NCBI RefSeq assembly: GCF_042242105.1
Contig: NC_092013.1
Location: forward strand, 10,351,618-10,415,617
DNA: 64,000 nucleotides
Direction of reading: 5' to 3'
Origin: Pempheris klunzingeri
Taxonomy: Eukaryota; Chordata; Actinopteri; Acropomatiformes; Pempheridae
The notes beneath the pieces are model-generated. The model did not search any database. It saw only the letters and a program-made list of their open reading frames with translations, and was not told the DNA's origin. The stretch's first letter is position 1, and each line of letters begins with the position of its first letter. The translations under genes and the position numbers were made by a program. Below, piece after piece: positions 60,201 to 64,000 of this stretch.

Positions 60201-60998
60201 ACGGGACAAGCTGGTGCCCCCTGGACAGCCGTTCTACTGCCTCAGCGCAGAAGGCTTGCTCAACATCCACTGCTGCTACACTGACTACTGCAACAGCATT
60301 GACCTGCAGGTACCCTCAGGTGAGAACCATGAAGTATCACACAGCTTGTACACTATGATCAGTGACACTGGTTGCTATCACTGGGTGTTTGACCTTTTTT
60401 AAGTTTATTTTTTTGTACATTAAATGTGAACACAGATGTACTGTATAGCCATCACACAGCTTGGAGGAAATGCACAAAATAATCATGTCTTCACTTAGAG
60501 TACAACACACCTGCATAGTGAATGAGCAAACCCCAGTCAAGAGCATACAATACATTGTCCTGTGCATATTGTTCAATAACAAAGGTCTGAAAACATGCAT
60601 TTATTCATTGTGTGTAATGTTATCCCAAAGCATCTCAGAGCCTGTGAAGAGTTTCATGCACGCTCTGGTGACTCATAGTTCCTCAGAAGATAAAGTGTTT
60701 CCTGTGGAGTTTTGTACAGTGTCCTAGAATATTTTGCCTAGCGTGTGAGGAGAGTGTCAGTGTGGGACTGTTATTACAGCAGATTGTTGACAGTATCCTT
60801 CCCTGGTATGAACAAAAACCGCAAGTTCATATGAAGCTTTTAACCAAAAAGCAGCACTTTAGAAGCCCACTATAAACAAAAAGACTAATATTTCAACCTG
60901 AAGTTGCCCTGATCTGTTTGCTGGCTCACATACACATAGAGTGTGGTCCCTCATCAAAAGTGTGAACTGTGTAATACTGTATGAAATATGTGTGTGTA

Positions 60999-61047
<49 letters not shown>

Positions 61048-64000
61048 TAAAATTACAAAGCTTTCCTTTCTACAGCATGCATGTTTGGTGTTCTTCAAGT
61101 GATTATGGTACCAGTATGATTTATGCTAGAACCAGCTATAAGGATTTTGAACACAAATAACCTCAAAGACCTAGAAAATAAATCAAGGGTGGAGTTGAGG
61201 AGAAACTCAACTAGGGCATTAGAAAGACAAAGCACTGAGAGAGAATAGGCAGACAGTTAACAGTTTTACTATGTTGTTTCTCACAGTAAAAGCCTTTCAG
61301 AGTAGATAATTTAGCATTTCTTTGTTGAATAAAAGGGAATTATCAATAGAAGTCAATGCAGTCAAATTTTGACTCAGTCTTACAATCATGGAATCTGTCT
61401 CACGTGTGTACTCAGTGCCAGATGTTGAATTTTAATTCTCTTCTGCTTTCTTTTCAGTTACAACTCATTTAGGACTGGGGGGAGGCTACGGCCCAGGTGG
61501 GACATGGGGGCTGGTGGAATTAGTCGCTGTGATTGCAGGGCCGCTGTTCCTACTGTGTCTGCTGCTGCTGGTGGGTGTGTTCCTGTATCAGTACCACCAG
61601 AGGGCCTACAGCCACAGGCAGAGGCTGGAGGTAGAGGACCCCTCCTGTGACCACCTCTACCTGGCCAAAGACAGGACCCTGCAGGACCTCATATACGATC
61701 TGTCCACGTCTGGCTCAGGCTCCGGTCAGTGCACGACGTGATAACATAGCTGCAGGCCAGAACTGATGTCGTTTATTCTGTGTCTTTTTTTAAGATCACA
61801 TTTATATACTCTCCTCTGTTCTCATCTTTTCTGAGCAGGTCTGCCTCTGTTTGTTCAGCGGACCGTGGCCAGAACAATTGTCCTCCAAGAGATCATTGGT
61901 AAAGGGCGTTTCGGGGAGGTGTGGCGAGGACGTTGGAGGGGCGGTGACGTGGCGGTGAAGATCTTCTCTTCCAGAGAGGAGCGCTCCTGGTTCCGTGAAG
62001 CTGAAATCTATCAGACCATCATGCTCCGCCATGAAAACATCCTGGGCTTTATAGCCGCTGACAACAAAGGTGCAAACCTGCCACATCACAACATGTTTCC
62101 TTTTGTAGTCTTAGAGTAGATCAAAAATTTACAGCTGAAGGTATAGATGAATGTGTTTTTATTGTAATAATTCATTATTCTCAAGTAACGTTTTTCTTTT
62201 TGGGGTATGTCTATACTTGTGTCTTGCCCAGATAATGGCACATGGACCCAGCTGTGGTTGGTGTCAGACTACCATGAGCACGGCTCCCTGTTTGACTACC
62301 TAAACCGTTACTCTGTCAACACCGAAGGAATGATCAAACTGGCACTATCAGCTGCCAGCGGCCTCGCACATCTGCACATGGAGATTCTTGGAACACAAGG
62401 TAATGATTGTATAAATGTATATATGTATAAATTTGTATTTAAGCATGCTTCTTTTTTTTCCCTGGCTTCCGCCTTCGATAAAGGTGATGGTGACACTCCC
62501 ACCTGGAAGATGAACCAGCTAACACATGTTGTGTTTGGCCGTTTCTGTGCTAATCAGTATGATATTCACAGGTTCTCTTCAATGTTCTACCAAAGCCACA
62601 GAAAAGACTCATCGAATACACCCCAGGCCTGGGCAAAGCATTTGCCACCTTTGAATTGTTTGATCTTAGCAGGTCTACACGTCTTTGTGATTAAAAGAAT
62701 GTTTAATTAAAGTCTAGCGTTTTAGCACTAATAGTTAAAAAAAAGAAACATGTTCCTAATGTTTCCTCCCTCACTCAGACTGGCACAAAGCCTCTCATGT
62801 TGACAACTGACCTTTGCAATCTATTGCAAAACTCTGATGCAATTGAACTGAGTCATAAAATAGTATATGTCACAACAGTATGCAGAATTTGATTACATGT
62901 TACACACAAAAAAACTAAATTAAGTAGTTAATAAAATAGGTGTGTAACATTTCCCATAATTTCCTGTTTATAAAAAGAGAAAACAAACTAGAGACTCAGA
63001 AAAATAGAGAGATTATGTTCTTGAAGATATACTTCTGTTAATGAAGATGACAGCTTATGCAATAGAAAAGATAAATAAATAGTGAAAGTGTTCTGATTTT
63101 TTAAATGTCATTAATTGAATGGTTTTCAACCTATATATTATACTTTATTCCTTTGGTATGGCCAAGGGAAATCATATCAAAGTTGTAAGTTCTCATCATG
63201 TTTAACTCTTGTTATGGTCATGTACAGTTTGACATAACAAACATAAGACAATATTTACTGCTAACATCTAAAATAAGTAACTAAAGGGGCACTCGGAGAG
63301 CGCAGACCTCCGCCAAGGCCAGTAGTTCAGTCTTCTGTGATGTACAAATCTAAAAGTGCAACCAATTTATCTGGCTGGATGTAATTCCAAAACTAGAAAA
63401 ATGATGTCAAGAAACTGTTTGGTTGTATGTTTAGTTACGCTGCACCATAGTCAGTATTATTGCTTGCTAGAGTTGGATGCTCTCCAGAGGTTAATGGGCT
63501 CCTCCGTGGTCCATGCTGCATCATTCCACCAAGTTTCATGAAAACCGGGCCAGTAGTTTTTCTGTAATCCTGCCAACAAACACAAACGGCACAGAAAACA
63601 TAACCTCCCTGGTGGAAGTATTAATAACCACCTAATGAAACTTAGAGGTCTACTAGCTGTCCTTCTAACTAGTACTACTTCACTACTCTGCTTAACTAGC
63701 TCTTATGGAAATCGAGCACAGTGGAGTGTTTTCTATTTTTATCAACCAAAATGATGCCCACAACTGCAAAATTGCATAACTTGAATAAATTACTTAACTT
63801 GAGTTAAGAATTCACAAGTGTCATGTTCATTTATGCGCTTTTAGGGAAGCCGGGCATCGCCCACAGAGACCTGAAGTCCAAGAACATCCTCGTGAAGAAG
63901 AACTGCACCTGCGCCATCGCTGACCTGGGCTTGGCCGTCCGTCACGACTCCGCCACAGACACCATCGACATTGCGCCCAATCAAAGAGTGGGCACCAAGA
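57202..64000 (+). CDS. acvr1b: activin receptor type-1B (ALK4), 3' truncated by window end
   Basis: A type I serine/threonine kinase receptor at the plasma membrane; after activin or nodal assembles it with a type II receptor it phosphorylates SMAD2/3. Exons seen: 57202-57268, 60074-60319, 61458-61724, 61839-62069, 62232-62399, 63845-64000 (exon continues). Phase 1 at each junction. Signal peptide residues 1-22; Cys-rich ectodomain with CETDGACM and the closing [13 protein letters not shown]; transmembrane segment about 126-147; GS box TSGSGSGLP (188-196); P-loop GKGRFGEV (214-221); catalytic lysine K234, the same number as human ALK4. The L45 loop [12 protein letters not shown], assembled across 62069/62232, is the ALK4/5/7 type that selects SMAD2/3. 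HRDLKSKN is in the last exon. ACVRL1, the usual human neighbour, differs in the L45 loop and ectodomain. Confident as ALK4; duplicate a/b status unknown. Confidence 0.95.
57269..60073 (+). other. acvr1b: acvr1b intron 1
   Basis: No coding exon recognised. The 5' part is rich in GCTAGC/GTTAGC palindromic motifs. A (TC)n tract lies at 59503-59528. It ends in CCATCTGTGCAG. Confidence 0.55.
59503..59528. repeat. (CT)n microsatellite in acvr1b intron 1
   Basis: An uninterrupted CT run of about 12-13 units. Confidence 0.9.
60988..61046. repeat. compound (TG)n/(TA)n microsatellite in acvr1b intron 2
   Basis: TGTGTGTATGTGTATATGTG passes into an uninterrupted TA run of about 17 units. Confidence 0.95.
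63275..63625. repeat. interspersed fish repeat in acvr1b intron 5
   Basis: GGGGCACTCGGAGAGCGCAG with ACCTCCGCCAAGGCC at one end, and AAAACCGGGCCAGTAGTTTT, AATCCTGCCAACAAACACAA and AACATAACCTCCCTGGTGGA at the other, is the layout of a widespread teleost repeat. Class not assigned. Non-coding. Confidence 0.65.

Overview
The window is vertebrate nuclear DNA, most likely from a teleost fish. Genes are split into short exons with GT-AG introns, (GT)n, (CA)n, (GATA)n and (TA)n tracts are common, and the introns carry tRNA-derived SINE, L2-like LINE, palindromic MITE and Tc1/mariner relics of the kinds common in fish genomes. There is no bacterial-style operon, CRISPR array or phage module. I rebuilt five protein-coding genes exon by exon by following reading frame and splice phase; four are complete and one runs off the right edge. 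Layout: (1) os9, minus strand, 102-9596, an ER lectin of ER-associated degradation. (2) b4galnt1, plus strand, coding 14613-20775, with a probable untranslated first exon near 10.4-10.65 kb; it is the GM2/GD2 ganglioside synthase of the Golgi and lies head-to-head with os9. (3) arhgef25 (p63RhoGEF/GEFT), minus strand, coding 25772-44859, tail-to-tail with b4galnt1; it is a Gq-activated RhoA exchange factor. (4) ankrd33, plus strand, 51049-54779, an ankyrin-repeat protein. (5) acvr1b (ALK4), plus strand, from 57202 past the window end, a type I activin receptor kinase. The os9-b4galnt1-arhgef25 block and the ankrd33-acvr1b pair both match neighbourhoods on human 12q13-q14. In human they lie megabases apart and SLC26A10 sits between B4GALNT1 and ARHGEF25; I see no SLC26A10 here. 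The genes share no pathway: this is conserved chromosomal neighbourhood, not a functional cluster. The most interesting unexplained structure is a pair of putative coding exons (48451-48513 and 47348-47453, minus strand) upstream of the arhgef25 first coding exon. They join each other in phase 0 and join arhgef25 exon 2 in exactly the phase used by the normal first exon. They predict an alternative 56-residue N-terminus that lacks the Cys-x-Cys-Cys palmitoylation motif, so a membrane-anchored versus unanchored switch is possible. Other points worth a look are an ERSE-like promoter element at os9, a (TG)n tract against a b4galnt1 splice acceptor, four consecutive stem-loops in the b4galnt1 3' region, a MITE beside an arhgef25 splice donor, and overlapping uORFs at acvr1b.
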